The translations under genes and the position numbers were made by a program. From positions 62,001-126,000 of the forward strand of contig NZ_LQIS01000023.1 in the NCBI RefSeq assembly GCF_001499905.1: a stretch of 64,000 nt of DNA, given 5' to 3'. The notes beneath the pieces were generated by a model. The model was not told the origin of the DNA and ran no database searches. It worked only from the letters and a program-made list of their open reading frames with translations. The stretch comes from Mycobacterium sp. GA-1285 (lineage in GTDB: Bacteria > Actinomycetota > Actinomycetes > Mycobacteriales > Mycobacteriaceae). Shown piece by piece: positions 43,660 to 52,108 of the stretch; position 1 is the stretch's first letter, and the number at the start of each line of letters is the position of its first letter.

Positions 43660-45120
43660 ATGGCCCAAACCTTCGATGCCGCAGCCCGATTGGCCGATGG
43701 ACTGGCGGCCGTCGGAGATGCCGCGCAGTACGTCCAGGCGTGTCAGAGCCTGGGCTACCGACATCCGGACCTGACCACCCACCCCGGGCAGGTACACGAC
43801 TGGTACACCGCTGAGAGCGGTGTGGACCTGAGTGCTCTGGAGGCCGACTGTGCTGCGCTGCAAGCGGCTGCGACGGCCGCCGAGGACGCTCTCGCGCGCC
43901 AAGAAGCTCAGCTGGGCGCGCTGACGACCGCGTGGGAGGGAGCGGGCGCGAACGCCTCTCGGGAATTCCTGCGCCGCCATGGCGAAGCGGCGGCCGTCGC
44001 TGCGACGGCCGTCCGGACAGCCGCATCGGCGCTGGCCGATCTGCGCGAGCGACTGTGGCGGGCGGTGGACGACAAAGTCACCAAGGTGCTGGCCATCGGC
44101 GACGGCGTGCAGGCCAGGCGTGCGGACTGGTTGGCGGCGGCGAACACCGTCACCACGGGCGCCGGAGATCGAGCCGTCGCCAGCGAGCTGGTGGACCATG
44201 AGGTGAAACCCTTCGTGGACACCGTGATCGCCGGCGAGTGGCTTTCGGCCATGCGAGAAGCCACCGACGCGATCAACGCGGCTTACGAGGCCGCGGCAGC
44301 GGAGCTCGCATCCGAGGCGGGAGCGACGTTCGACATTCCCGGCGAGCTCGGGCCCTCGTGGACGCCATCGGCGGCTCCGAGCGTCGCGGCAACTCCGGCG
44401 GCAGGCGCGACACCGGCTCCGGTCATGCCGGCCGGATGGGGTGCATCCGCGGCCTCGCCGCCCCTTTCGCCGTTTCCCGCTGCCGGGCCCCTCGCCGCGC
44501 CGGCGGCACCGGTCGCCACTCCGGCGCCGCCCGCGGTGGCGCCGCCGCTCCCGACCGAAGCTCCGGTTCCGCAGCCGGCCGCAGCGTCGTCGTCGCCCTC
44601 GCTTGGCGGAGGACTGCCTGACCTCGGAGGCGGCCTATCGAGCTTCGGTCAGCAATTGGGCGACATGCTCGGCGGCCTGCTGGGCGATGGTGCCGCCGAC
44701 GCCGCGATCGACGATGGCGAGCTGGACGGTCTGACCGAACCTGATACCGACGAGTTCGACGACAGTGACATGACAGAGGACGGCGAGGACGACGACAGTG
44801 ACACGACAGAGGACGGCGAGGACGACGTGACCGACGCAGCCGAGGACGGCGAGGACGGCGAGGACGCCGCGGCCGAGCCCGACGACACCGTCGACCCCGC
44901 CGCCGCCGAGCCGATGTGCGAACCCGAGCCGCCACCGGATTCCGATGCCGCTCCGCCCGAAGAGCCGGCCGCGACGGTGCCTCCCGAGCCGCCGGTGGCG
45001 ACGCCCGAACCGCTGGCGGTGTCACCGGATCCACAGGCCCCTGTTCCGCCGCCGAAGCCGGCGGATGCCGGGACGCCGTGCGAGATCGCCGCCGATGAAC
45101 TACCGCAAGTAGGGCGATGA
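43660..45120 (+). CDS. WXG-like N-terminal domain with Pro-rich and acidic-repeat tail (Rv3439c-like), 486 aa
   Basis: Residues 1-215 are Ala-rich helices with a Trp92-Glu93-Gly94 motif (LTTAWEGAGANASREFLRRH), the WxG turn seen in type VII substrates. Residues 220-330 are Pro/Ala-rich; a short Gly segment SLGGGLPDLGGGLSSFGQQL follows; 365-415 are Asp/Glu repeats (DSDMTEDGEDD); the rest is Pro/Glu-rich with two Cys. No enzymatic domain is visible. Adjacent to a YxxxD partner and about 4 kb from ESX-4, so a type VII substrate is plausible. It could instead be a cytosolic scaffold. Confidence 0.6.
   Translation: MAQTFDAAARLADGLAAVGDAAQYVQACQSLGYRHPDLTTHPGQVHDWYTAESGVDLSALEADCAALQAAATAAEDALARQEAQLGALTTAWEGAGANASREFLRRHGEAAAVAATAVRTAASALADLRERLWRAVDDKVTKVLAIGDGVQARRADWLAAANTVTTGAGDRAVASELVDHEVKPFVDTVIAGEWLSAMREATDAINAAYEAAAAELASEAGATFDIPGELGPSWTPSAAPSVAATPAAGATPAPVMPAGWGASAASPPLSPFPAAGPLAAPAAPVATPAPPAVAPPLPTEAPVPQPAAASSSPSLGGGLPDLGGGLSSFGQQLGDMLGGLLGDGAADAAIDDGELDGLTEPDTDEFDDSDMTEDGEDDDSDTTEDGEDDVTDAAEDGEDGEDAAAEPDDTVDPAAAEPMCEPEPPPDSDAAPPEEPAATVPPEPPVATPEPLAVSPDPQAPVPPPKPADAGTPCEIAADELPQVGR
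44761..44859 (+). repeat. Three 33-bp tandem units encoding the acidic repeat
   Basis: Units at 44761-44793 and 44794-44826 differ by a single base; 44827-44859 is diverged at its start. They encode DSDMTEDGEDD, DSDTTEDGEDD and a related third unit, so copy number may vary between strains. Confidence 0.75.
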
Positions 45121-45232
45121 GCGACGGCTAGCAACTGTAGTCCGGCCGGTCGGGCCCGTTCACCAGCGGCAGGAGACATTCCGCGGTGATCAACCGACTC
45201 GGTGGACCTAGCGCAGCCACCAACTCGCCGCG

Positions 45233-46549
45233 TCAGGCGTTCGCCGGACGCCGTGACCGCGCCGGGCGACGTCGCCGTTGGTGGCCACCCCTCGGCGACG
45301 ACGGCTGCCGCGGCCGGGTGGGTTCGGGTCTGCTGGCGACGATCGGGTTCCCGAAAGTCCGCTCGCCAGGCGCGATTTCGTTGAGCACAGGGTGCGACGA
45401 TCCGCTGAAGCGGGTGATCGTCGGCTTCACTCCGGCCTTACGGGCCAGATGTCGGACATCGGACACCTGCTCGTCGAGCATCAGCGTCACCACCGTGCCG
45501 TCGGCCCCCGCGCGTGCCGTCCGGCCCGACCGGTGCAGATACGCCTTGTGCTCGACGGGCGGGTCCGCGTGCACCACGAGGTTCACGTCGTCGACGTGGA
45601 TGCCCCGCGCGGCGATGTCGGTGGCGACCAGCACGGTCGCTGAGCCATCGGAGAACGCGGCGAGGTTGCGGGTGCGCGCGTTCTGGGACAGGTTGCCGTG
45701 CAATTCCACTGCCGACACACCACGCGAGTTCAGCTGTCGGGCAAGGTTCTTGGCGCCGTGCTTGGTGCGCGCGAAGACGATGGTCCGGCCAGGGGATGCT
45801 GCCAGATCCGTCAACACGCCGAGGCGGGACGCCTTGTCGACGTGCAGCACGTGATGCTCCATCGCGGTCACCGGCGACTGCTCCGAATCGACGCTGTGCA
45901 CAACCGGATCGGTCAGGTACCGCTTCACGAGCACGTCGACGCCGCCGTCGAGGGTGGCGGAGAACAGCATCCGTTGCCCGTTGCGGGGGGTCTTGTCCAG
46001 CAAGCGTTTCACCGGGGGCAGGAAACCGAGGTCGGCCATGTGGTCGGCTTCGTCCAGCACGGTGATCTCGACGCCCGACAGGTCGGCATGGCGCGACTTG
46101 ACGTGGTCTTCGAGCCTGCCCGGGCAGGCGATGACGATGTCGACGCCTCGACGCAGCGCCTGGATCTGGGGGTTGGGCCCGACCCCGCCGATGATCGTCA
46201 CGCTGCGCAAATCGGTGGCCGCCACCAGCGGTGCGAGCGACGCGCTGATCTGGGCGGCCAGCTCGCGCGTCGGCGCGAGGATGAGCGCACGCGGGCGGCC
46301 GGGAGTGCGTTTCGTCGGGCTCGCAGTGAGTCTCGTCACCACGGGCAGCAGGAACGCGTATGTCTTTCCGGACCCGGTGCGACCGCGGCCGAGGACATCG
46401 CGGCCGGCCAGCGAGTCGGGCAGCGTGGCCGCCTGGATCGGAAAGGGTGACTCGACGCCGTCGGCGGCGAGAGTGGCGACGACAGCCTTCGGCAGGCCGA
46501 GGTCGGCGAAGGTGGGCACGTTTGTGCCACAAGGGGATTGCACAGACAA
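45233..46549 (-). CDS. DEAD-box ATP-dependent RNA helicase, 438 aa
   Basis: All SF2 motifs are visible: Q motif region FADLGLPKAVVATLAADGVE, motif I GRTGSGKT, Ia PTRELAAQ, II DEAD in TVLDEADHMADLGF, III SAT, V ATDIAARGIHVDD and VI HRSGRTARAG. A basic C-terminal tail (RRRRPARSRRP) probably binds RNA. It belongs to the RhlE/DeaD type of bacterial helicases for ribosome assembly or mRNA turnover. It converges with the acidic-repeat gene across 112 bp in which no clear terminator was found. Confidence 0.93.
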   Translation of the reverse strand: MSVQSPCGTNVPTFADLGLPKAVVATLAADGVESPFPIQAATLPDSLAGRDVLGRGRTGSGKTYAFLLPVVTRLTASPTKRTPGRPRALILAPTRELAAQISASLAPLVAATDLRSVTIIGGVGPNPQIQALRRGVDIVIACPGRLEDHVKSRHADLSGVEITVLDEADHMADLGFLPPVKRLLDKTPRNGQRMLFSATLDGGVDVLVKRYLTDPVVHSVDSEQSPVTAMEHHVLHVDKASRLGVLTDLAASPGRTIVFARTKHGAKNLARQLNSRGVSAVELHGNLSQNARTRNLAAFSDGSATVLVATDIAARGIHVDDVNLVVHADPPVEHKAYLHRSGRTARAGADGTVVTLMLDEQVSDVRHLARKAGVKPTITRFSGSSHPVLNEIAPGERTFGNPIVASRPEPTRPRQPSSPRGGHQRRRRPARSRRPANA

Positions 46550-46719
46550 GTAAAGCTCCGAAGTTCAGGGTGGTCGTCCTGCCCGGCGCGGATGATCCGC
46601 GGCGCTCGGTGTGACGATCGAACTGGGTCGATTATCGCCCTTCGGCGATGCGGCAAAAGGCAGAACAGAAGATGCCGCTGTCCCCACAGTACAGGGGCAT
46701 CGCGGTTCGGCGTAATCGG

Positions 46720-47760
46720 CTAGGGCAGCAAGCCGTGCAGTTCCTCGACGAATGCGACGATTTCACGGCGGTCGACGGAAAGTGGCTGCAGCAGAAGTGT
46801 CGTCGCACCGGCTTCGGCGAACGCGGCCACTCGCTCCTCGACAAATCCGCGCGGTCCGACCAGCGACACACTGCGCACCAGTTCATCCGGCACCGCCGCG
46901 ATCGCCTCGGTCTTCTTGCCCGCAAGGTAGAGGTCCTGGATCGTGTTCGCGACCTCGCCGTACCCGTAGCGGGTGGCCAGGTCGTGGTAGAAGTTGCGGC
47001 CGCGCGCGCCCATTCCGCCGATGTACAACGCCAACTGCGGCTTCACCCACGACAACCGGTCGTCGACGTCCTCGCCGATCGCCAGGGGGGCGCTGACCAG
47101 GACATCGAGTGGGCCCAACGAGGGGTCGCGTTTGGCGAACCCGGCACGCAGCGCCTCACCCCACACGGCGTCGGCCTGCTCCGGATAGAAGAACACCGGC
47201 TGCCAACCCTCGGCGATCTCCGCGGTGAGTTGGACGTTTTTCGGTCCCAGAGCCGCAATCGTGATCGGAATACGTTCGCGCACAGGGTGATTGATCAACT
47301 GCAACGCCTTACCCAGTCCCGTGCCCCGATCGGCGGGCAGCGGAATCCGATAGTGCTTGCCGTCGAACTGCACGCGCTCGCGGCGCCACACCTGCCTGCA
47401 GATCTCGACCACTTCCCGGGTGCGTCCCAGCGGCGCGTCGAACGGCACGCCGTGGAATCCCTCCATCACCTGAGGGCCGGACGTACCGATGCCGAGCCGG
47501 AAGCGACCACCGGAGACGTAGTCGAGCCCCGCGGCCGTCATCCCCAGCAACGTCGGCGTGCGGATGTAGATGGGCACGACGCCCGTCCCGAGCTCCATGC
47601 GCGTCGTCCTGGCCGCCAGGAAGCCGAGTTGGCTGATCGCGTCGTAGGAGTACGCCTCGGCGACCAGGGCGAGATCGACGCCGACCTTCTCGAGCTCGAC
47701 GACCTGATCGACAGCCTCGAGAAAACCGTCGGTGTAGTTGAGGAAGATCCCGGTGCGCAT
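46720..47760 (-). CDS. LLM-class F420-dependent oxidoreductase, 346 aa
   Basis: Luciferase-like oxidoreductase of the longer F420 group: GIFLNYTDGFLEAVDQVVEL, YSYDAISQLGFLAARTTRME, YVSGGRFRLGIGTSGPQVME and the C-terminal LVGPRGFVEERVAAFAEAG. Substrate unknown. Start: of the paired ATGs (47763, 47760) the second is favoured, since TATAAC (47772-47767 on the minus strand) is 6 nt upstream and would give a leaderless mRNA. A 12-bp palindrome lies just upstream. The 170-bp gap to the helicase gene downstream shows nothing notable. Confidence 0.85.
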   Translation of the reverse strand: MRTGIFLNYTDGFLEAVDQVVELEKVGVDLALVAEAYSYDAISQLGFLAARTTRMELGTGVVPIYIRTPTLLGMTAAGLDYVSGGRFRLGIGTSGPQVMEGFHGVPFDAPLGRTREVVEICRQVWRRERVQFDGKHYRIPLPADRGTGLGKALQLINHPVRERIPITIAALGPKNVQLTAEIAEGWQPVFFYPEQADAVWGEALRAGFAKRDPSLGPLDVLVSAPLAIGEDVDDRLSWVKPQLALYIGGMGARGRNFYHDLATRYGYGEVANTIQDLYLAGKKTEAIAAVPDELVRSVSLVGPRGFVEERVAAFAEAGATTLLLQPLSVDRREIVAFVEELHGLLP

Positions 47761-47775
47761 CATCGAGTTATACAC

Positions 47776-47787
47776 CCAACCGGTTGG
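47776..47787. promoter_or_regulatory. Perfect 12-bp palindrome CCAACCGGTTGG, candidate TetR-type operator
   Basis: It lies just upstream of the -10 TATAAC of the LLM oxidoreductase and 11 nt before the stop of the next gene upstream. Symmetry and sequence are typical of TetR-family sites in mycobacteria. No TetR gene is adjacent. Confidence 0.55.
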
Positions 47788-47797
47788 TTGGGCATCC

Positions 47798-48643
47798 TCA
47801 GGGCTTCAGCAGCGCGACCACCTTGTTCTCCAAGGCCACCGGGTCATCGGCGAACGGGTCGACGTTCGGGGCCTTGGGCAGGGGGAGGTCGGGGTCGGCG
47901 AAGTCACGGTAGGTCTTGTCACCGGTCAGCGTGTGCAGCAGGTAGCCGGTGATCAGCGCCCGTACCACCTTCTGCGTGCTGCGGTCGGCGCCCGGCAGGC
48001 CGACGACGCGGGCCAGCCGACGGCCCTCGATCAGACCGCCCGGCTTGGCCCTGTTCACCGTGCGCAGCGTGGCCGTCTTCCATACCCGGGCCAATTCGAC
48101 CGCGTTGGATCGCAGCGTCATCGGGTCGCCCGGCCCGCTGAGCACCAGACCGGGTGCCTGCAGCGTCGCCGCGGCCTCCTCGGCGGGCGGCGCGGTGACT
48201 GTGGGGAAAATCGCAACGACGGATTTCGCCTTGACGGGCATCCCCGCCGCGGCGAACACCGCAGCGGACCCGCCGAACCCGTGGCCGATGACGCCGAGCT
48301 TGTTGCGGTGAACGCTGATCTCTCCCGGGCCCAGCCGGACCCCGGTGATGATGTCGAGCGTCGTGCCCAGGTCAAAGGCGAAGTTGAGCGTCGATGGAGC
48401 CAATCCCGTTTCGGTCGCCGGTGCCGCCGCGACGATGCCCCAGGACGCCAGATGTTCGAGCGTGCCGGAATAGCGGTCCGCAGCGGCAAGCCAGTCGTGG
48501 CCGAACGCCACCCCGGGCAGGCTGAAGCCGGAGTCGGGCGTGAACACGACACCGGGGAGGCCGGCGAAGGCCAGGTCACCTCGCAGAACGCGGTGGGGGC
48601 CGCGGCGGGTCAGGGCCTTGAACAGCTTCTTCGTGCTGGCCAC
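47798..48643 (-). CDS. Alpha/beta hydrolase, dienelactone-hydrolase-like (Rv3438-like), 281 aa
   Basis: Hydrolase-fold protein: LPGVVFTPDSGFSLPGVAFG, GHDWLAAADRYSGTLEHLASWG, nucleophile-elbow position LGVIGHGFGGSAAVFA where the usual Ser reads His (GHGFGG), and VLSGPGDPMTLRSNAV. Catalysis is thus uncertain. GTG 48643 gives 281 aa, close to Rv3438; TACCGT lies 6 nt upstream, compatible with a leaderless transcript, and an upstream GTG (48661) is in frame. Divergent from glmS across about 55 bp, so their promoters overlap. Confidence 0.75.
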   Translation of the reverse strand: MASTKKLFKALTRRGPHRVLRGDLAFAGLPGVVFTPDSGFSLPGVAFGHDWLAAADRYSGTLEHLASWGIVAAAPATETGLAPSTLNFAFDLGTTLDIITGVRLGPGEISVHRNKLGVIGHGFGGSAAVFAAAGMPVKAKSVVAIFPTVTAPPAEEAAATLQAPGLVLSGPGDPMTLRSNAVELARVWKTATLRTVNRAKPGGLIEGRRLARVVGLPGADRSTQKVVRALITGYLLHTLTGDKTYRDFADPDLPLPKAPNVDPFADDPVALENKVVALLKP

Positions 48644-48698
48644 CAGACGACGGTAGCCCACGGGGTTGCAGGCGGTTCTTGCACTACCCTGAATGCCT

Positions 48699-50567
48699 AT
48701 GTGCGGAATCGTCGGCTACGTCGGGCAGCGTCCTGCCTGCGACATCGTCGTCGACGCGCTGCGCCGGATGGAGTACCGAGGCTACGACTCGTCGGGCGTC
48801 GCTCTGCTCGACGGACACGGCGGGCTCACCGTCCGCCGCCGGGCCGGGCGGTTGGCCAATCTGGAAGCCGCGCTGGCCGACACCGACGCGTCGAGCCTCG
48901 CGGGTAATACCGGGCTGGGACACACCCGATGGGCGACCCACGGCAGGCCCACCGACCGCAACGCCCATCCGCACCGCGACGCCGCGGGCAAGATCGCCGT
49001 CGTCCACAACGGGATCATCGAGAACTACGCCGCGTTGCGGGCCGAACTGGAGAAGACCGGCGTGGAGTTCGCCAGCGACACCGATACCGAGGTCGCGGTG
49101 CACCTGGTCTCCTGGCAGTTCCACCACGGACCGACCGCGGGAGATTTCCCCGCGTCCGTGCTCGCGGTGCTGCGGCGCCTCGAAGGGCACTTCACGCTGG
49201 TGTTCGCAAACGCCGACGACCCGGGCACGATCGTCGCGGCGCGGCGCTCCACGCCCCTGGTGGTCGGCGTCGGTGACGGCGAGATGTTCGTCGGTTCGGA
49301 CGTGGCCGCGTTCATCGAGCACACCCGCGACGCGGTGGAGCTCGGCCAGGACCAGGCGGTGGTCGTGACGGCCGACGGGTACCGCATCACCGACTTCGAC
49401 GGCGTGGACGACGGCGCGAGCGCGCGGTCGTTCCATATCGACTGGGACATGTCGGCGGCCGAAAAGGGCGGTTACGAGTACTTCATGCTCAAGGAGATCG
49501 CCGAGCAGCCGGCCGCGGTCTCCGACACGCTGCTGGGCCACTTCGTCGACAACCGCATCGTGCTCGACGAGCAGCGGTTGTCCGATCAAGAGCTCCGGGA
49601 GGTCGACAAGGTTTTCGTGGTCGCCTGCGGCACCGCCTATCACTCCGGGCTGCTGGCCAAGTACGCGATCGAGCACTGGACGAGGCTGCCGGTCGAGGCG
49701 GAGCTCGCCAGCGAATTCCGTTACCGCGACCCGGTTCTGGACAGCCACACCCTGGTGGTGGCGATTTCGCAGTCCGGCGAGACCGCCGACACCCTGGAGG
49801 CCGTGCGGCACGCCAAGGAGCAGAAGGCCAAGGTGCTGGCCATCTGCAATACCAACGGCAGCCAGATTCCCCGCGAATGCGACGCGGTGCTCTACACCCG
49901 CGCAGGACCCGAGATCGGGGTGGCGTCGACGAAGACGTTCCTCGCCCAGATCGCGGCCAATTACCTTGTCGGGCTTGCGCTCGCGCAGGCACGCGGCACC
50001 AAATACCCCGACGAAGTCGAGCGCGAGTACCGCGAGCTGGAGGCCATGCCCGAGCTGGTCGCCCGGGTGCTGGAAACCGTCGAACCGGTCAAGGCGTTGG
50101 CGCACCGCTTCGCCCGGTCGCAGACGGTGCTGTTCCTCGGCAGGCATGTCGGTTACCCGGTCGCGCTCGAAGGCGCGCTCAAGCTCAAGGAGCTCGCCTA
50201 CATGCACGCCGAGGGCTTCGCGGCGGGCGAGCTCAAACACGGTCCGATCGCACTGATCGAGGACGATCTGCCGGTGATCGTCGTGATGCCGTCGCCGAAG
50301 AACTCGCCGATGCTGCACGCCAAGCTGCTGTCGAACATCCGCGAAATCCAGGCGCGCGGCGCGGTCACCATCGTGATCGCCGAGGAGGGCGATGACACCG
50401 TCCGCCCCTTCGCCGATCACCTCATCGAGATCCCTGCGGTGTCAACGCTTTTCCAGCCGCTGCTGTCGACGATCCCGCTGCAGGTGTTCGCCGCGGGCGT
50501 CGCGCAGGCTCGCGGTTACGACGTCGACAAGCCCCGCAACCTCGCCAAGTCCGTCACCGTCGAATAA
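48699..50567 (+). CDS. glmS: Glutamine-fructose-6-phosphate aminotransferase (isomerizing), 622 aa
   Basis: Makes glucosamine-6-phosphate from fructose-6-phosphate and glutamine. Class II glutaminase domain starts at Cys2 (MCGIVGYVGQRPAC), with GLGHTRWATHGRPTDRNAHP. Two SIS isomerase domains follow (VACGTAYHSGLLAKYAIEH; LFLGRHVGYPVALEGALKLK) and the tail DKPRNLAKSVTVE is intact. ATG 48699 is the real start because Cys must follow Met; an ATG two codons earlier (48693) is in frame. TACCCT (48685-48690) sits 8 nt upstream, suggesting a leaderless mRNA. No glmS ribozyme is present. Confidence 0.97.
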   Translation: MCGIVGYVGQRPACDIVVDALRRMEYRGYDSSGVALLDGHGGLTVRRRAGRLANLEAALADTDASSLAGNTGLGHTRWATHGRPTDRNAHPHRDAAGKIAVVHNGIIENYAALRAELEKTGVEFASDTDTEVAVHLVSWQFHHGPTAGDFPASVLAVLRRLEGHFTLVFANADDPGTIVAARRSTPLVVGVGDGEMFVGSDVAAFIEHTRDAVELGQDQAVVVTADGYRITDFDGVDDGASARSFHIDWDMSAAEKGGYEYFMLKEIAEQPAAVSDTLLGHFVDNRIVLDEQRLSDQELREVDKVFVVACGTAYHSGLLAKYAIEHWTRLPVEAELASEFRYRDPVLDSHTLVVAISQSGETADTLEAVRHAKEQKAKVLAICNTNGSQIPRECDAVLYTRAGPEIGVASTKTFLAQIAANYLVGLALAQARGTKYPDEVEREYRELEAMPELVARVLETVEPVKALAHRFARSQTVLFLGRHVGYPVALEGALKLKELAYMHAEGFAAGELKHGPIALIEDDLPVIVVMPSPKNSPMLHAKLLSNIREIQARGAVTIVIAEEGDDTVRPFADHLIEIPAVSTLFQPLLSTIPLQVFAAGVAQARGYDVDKPRNLAKSVTVE

Positions 50568-50672
50568 TTTCTGCCGTCGAATCTGAAGTTCTGCACGACT
50601 TTTCGCCGGTTTGACATGGATATCTTCAGTTTCGGCGTCTCGTAGCCGAGCAACGACGTAACGTGGGCAGCG

Positions 50673-52094
50673 ATGCGGCACTACTACACCGCGGACCAGA
50701 TCCGCGAGGCTGAAGCGCCGCTGTTGGCGTCCCTGCCCGATGGTGCCCTGATGCGCCGCGCCGCCAACGGTCTTGCCGTCATCATCGCCCGGGAACTGCT
50801 GCTGCGCACCGGCGGGATTTTCGGTCGCAGGGTCTGCGCCGTGGTCGGCTCGGGTGACAACGGCGGCGACGCGCTGTGGGCCGCGACGTTCCTGCGCCGA
50901 CGCGGCGCCGGGGTCGCGGCCATCCTGCTCAACCCGGAACGCACCCACCGCAGGGCGCTCGCGGCGTTCACCGCTTCGGGTGGGCGCATCGTCGGATCGA
51001 TCCCGGCGGACACCGACCTCGTGATCGACGGCGTGGTGGGGATTTCCGGCTCCGGGCCGCTTCGGCCGAATGCCGCCGAGGTGTTCGCCGCCGTCGACGA
51101 GGCGGGCCTGCCGGTGGTGGCCGTCGACATCCCCAGCGGCGTCGACGTGCAGACCGGCGCTACCGGGGGCCCGCACGTGCACGCCGCGTTGACGGTGACG
51201 TTCGGCGGTCTCAAACCCGTTCACGCACTGGGAGAATGCGGCCGCGTCGAACTGGTCGACATCGGTTTGCAGTTGCCGCCGTCCGACATGGTCTCGTTCG
51301 ACGCCGCCGACGTGGCCGCTCGCTGGCCGGCGCCCGGACCCAAGGACGACAAGTACACCCAGGGGGTCACCGGCGTCCTCGCCGGCTCGGCTACGTACCC
51401 GGGCGCCGCGGTGCTGTGCACCGGTGCGGGGGTCGCGGCGACCTCGGGCATGGTCCGGTACGCCGGAACCGCCGGACAGCAGGTTCTCTCGCAGTGGCCG
51501 GAGGTGATCGCCGCGCCGAGCGCGAGCGCGTCGGGACGGGTTCAGGCCTGGGCCGTGGGACCCGGCCTCGGTACCGACGACACCGGCGCGGCGGCCCTGT
51601 GGTTCGCGTTGGACAGCGGACTGCCTGCGGTCGTCGACGCCGACGCGTTGACGATCGTGGCCGCCCACCCCGACCTCGTGGACGGTCGCCAGGCGCCGAC
51701 GGTGTTGACGCCGCACGCCGGCGAGTTCGCCCGGCTGGCCGGTTCGCCGCCCGGCGACGATCGTGTCGGTGCAACGCGCAGGCTGGCCGACCGGCTGGGC
51801 GTCACCGTGCTGCTGAAGGGCAACGTGACGGTCATCGCCGAACCCAGCGGCCCGGTGTACCTCAATCCCGCGGGTCAATCCTGGGCTGCCACAGCGGGAT
51901 CCGGCGATGTGCTGACCGGCGTCATCGGCGCGCTGCTTGCCGCGGGCCTGCCCGCCGGTGAGGCGGCCGCCGCGGCGGCGTTCGTCCACGCCCGGGCCGC
52001 AAACCTGGCGGCCTCCGACCCAGGGCCGCGTCCGGCTCCGACTTCGGCGTCCCGCATCCTCGCGCACGTCCGAACCGCTATCGCCAGCCTGTAA
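50673..52094 (+). CDS. nnrD: Bifunctional NAD(P)H-hydrate epimerase/ADP-dependent dehydratase, 473 aa
   Basis: Repairs hydrated NADH/NADPH. The N-terminal YjeF_N epimerase domain has VCAVVGSGDNGGDALWAATF and VAVDIPSGVDVQTG. The C-terminal ribokinase-like dehydratase domain has AWAVGPGLGTDD, VLTPHAGEFARL and the ATP/anion loop SWAATAGSGDVLTGVIGALL. TAACGT lies 8 nt before the ATG. Between glmS and gadB as in other mycobacteria; 14 nt before gadB. Confidence 0.95.
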   Translation: MRHYYTADQIREAEAPLLASLPDGALMRRAANGLAVIIARELLLRTGGIFGRRVCAVVGSGDNGGDALWAATFLRRRGAGVAAILLNPERTHRRALAAFTASGGRIVGSIPADTDLVIDGVVGISGSGPLRPNAAEVFAAVDEAGLPVVAVDIPSGVDVQTGATGGPHVHAALTVTFGGLKPVHALGECGRVELVDIGLQLPPSDMVSFDAADVAARWPAPGPKDDKYTQGVTGVLAGSATYPGAAVLCTGAGVAATSGMVRYAGTAGQQVLSQWPEVIAAPSASASGRVQAWAVGPGLGTDDTGAAALWFALDSGLPAVVDADALTIVAAHPDLVDGRQAPTVLTPHAGEFARLAGSPPGDDRVGATRRLADRLGVTVLLKGNVTVIAEPSGPVYLNPAGQSWAATAGSGDVLTGVIGALLAAGLPAGEAAAAAAFVHARAANLAASDPGPRPAPTSASRILAHVRTAIASL

Positions 52095-52108
52095 CGAGAG
52101 GAAACCGC

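Noticed and set aside
45186..45854. Plus-strand open frame of 222 aa
   Set aside because: Antisense to the DEAD-box helicase, whose motifs are all on the minus strand.
46648..47952. Plus-strand open frame of 434 aa
   Set aside because: Shadow of the LLM oxidoreductase gene; biased composition and no domain.
48662..48698. glmS ribozyme or riboswitch
   Set aside because: The glmS leader is absent or only a few nucleotides long, so there is no room for one.
50583..50631. CTGAAG/CTTCAG inverted repeat after glmS as terminator
   Set aside because: Only 6 bp around a loop of more than 30 nt, without a T-run.
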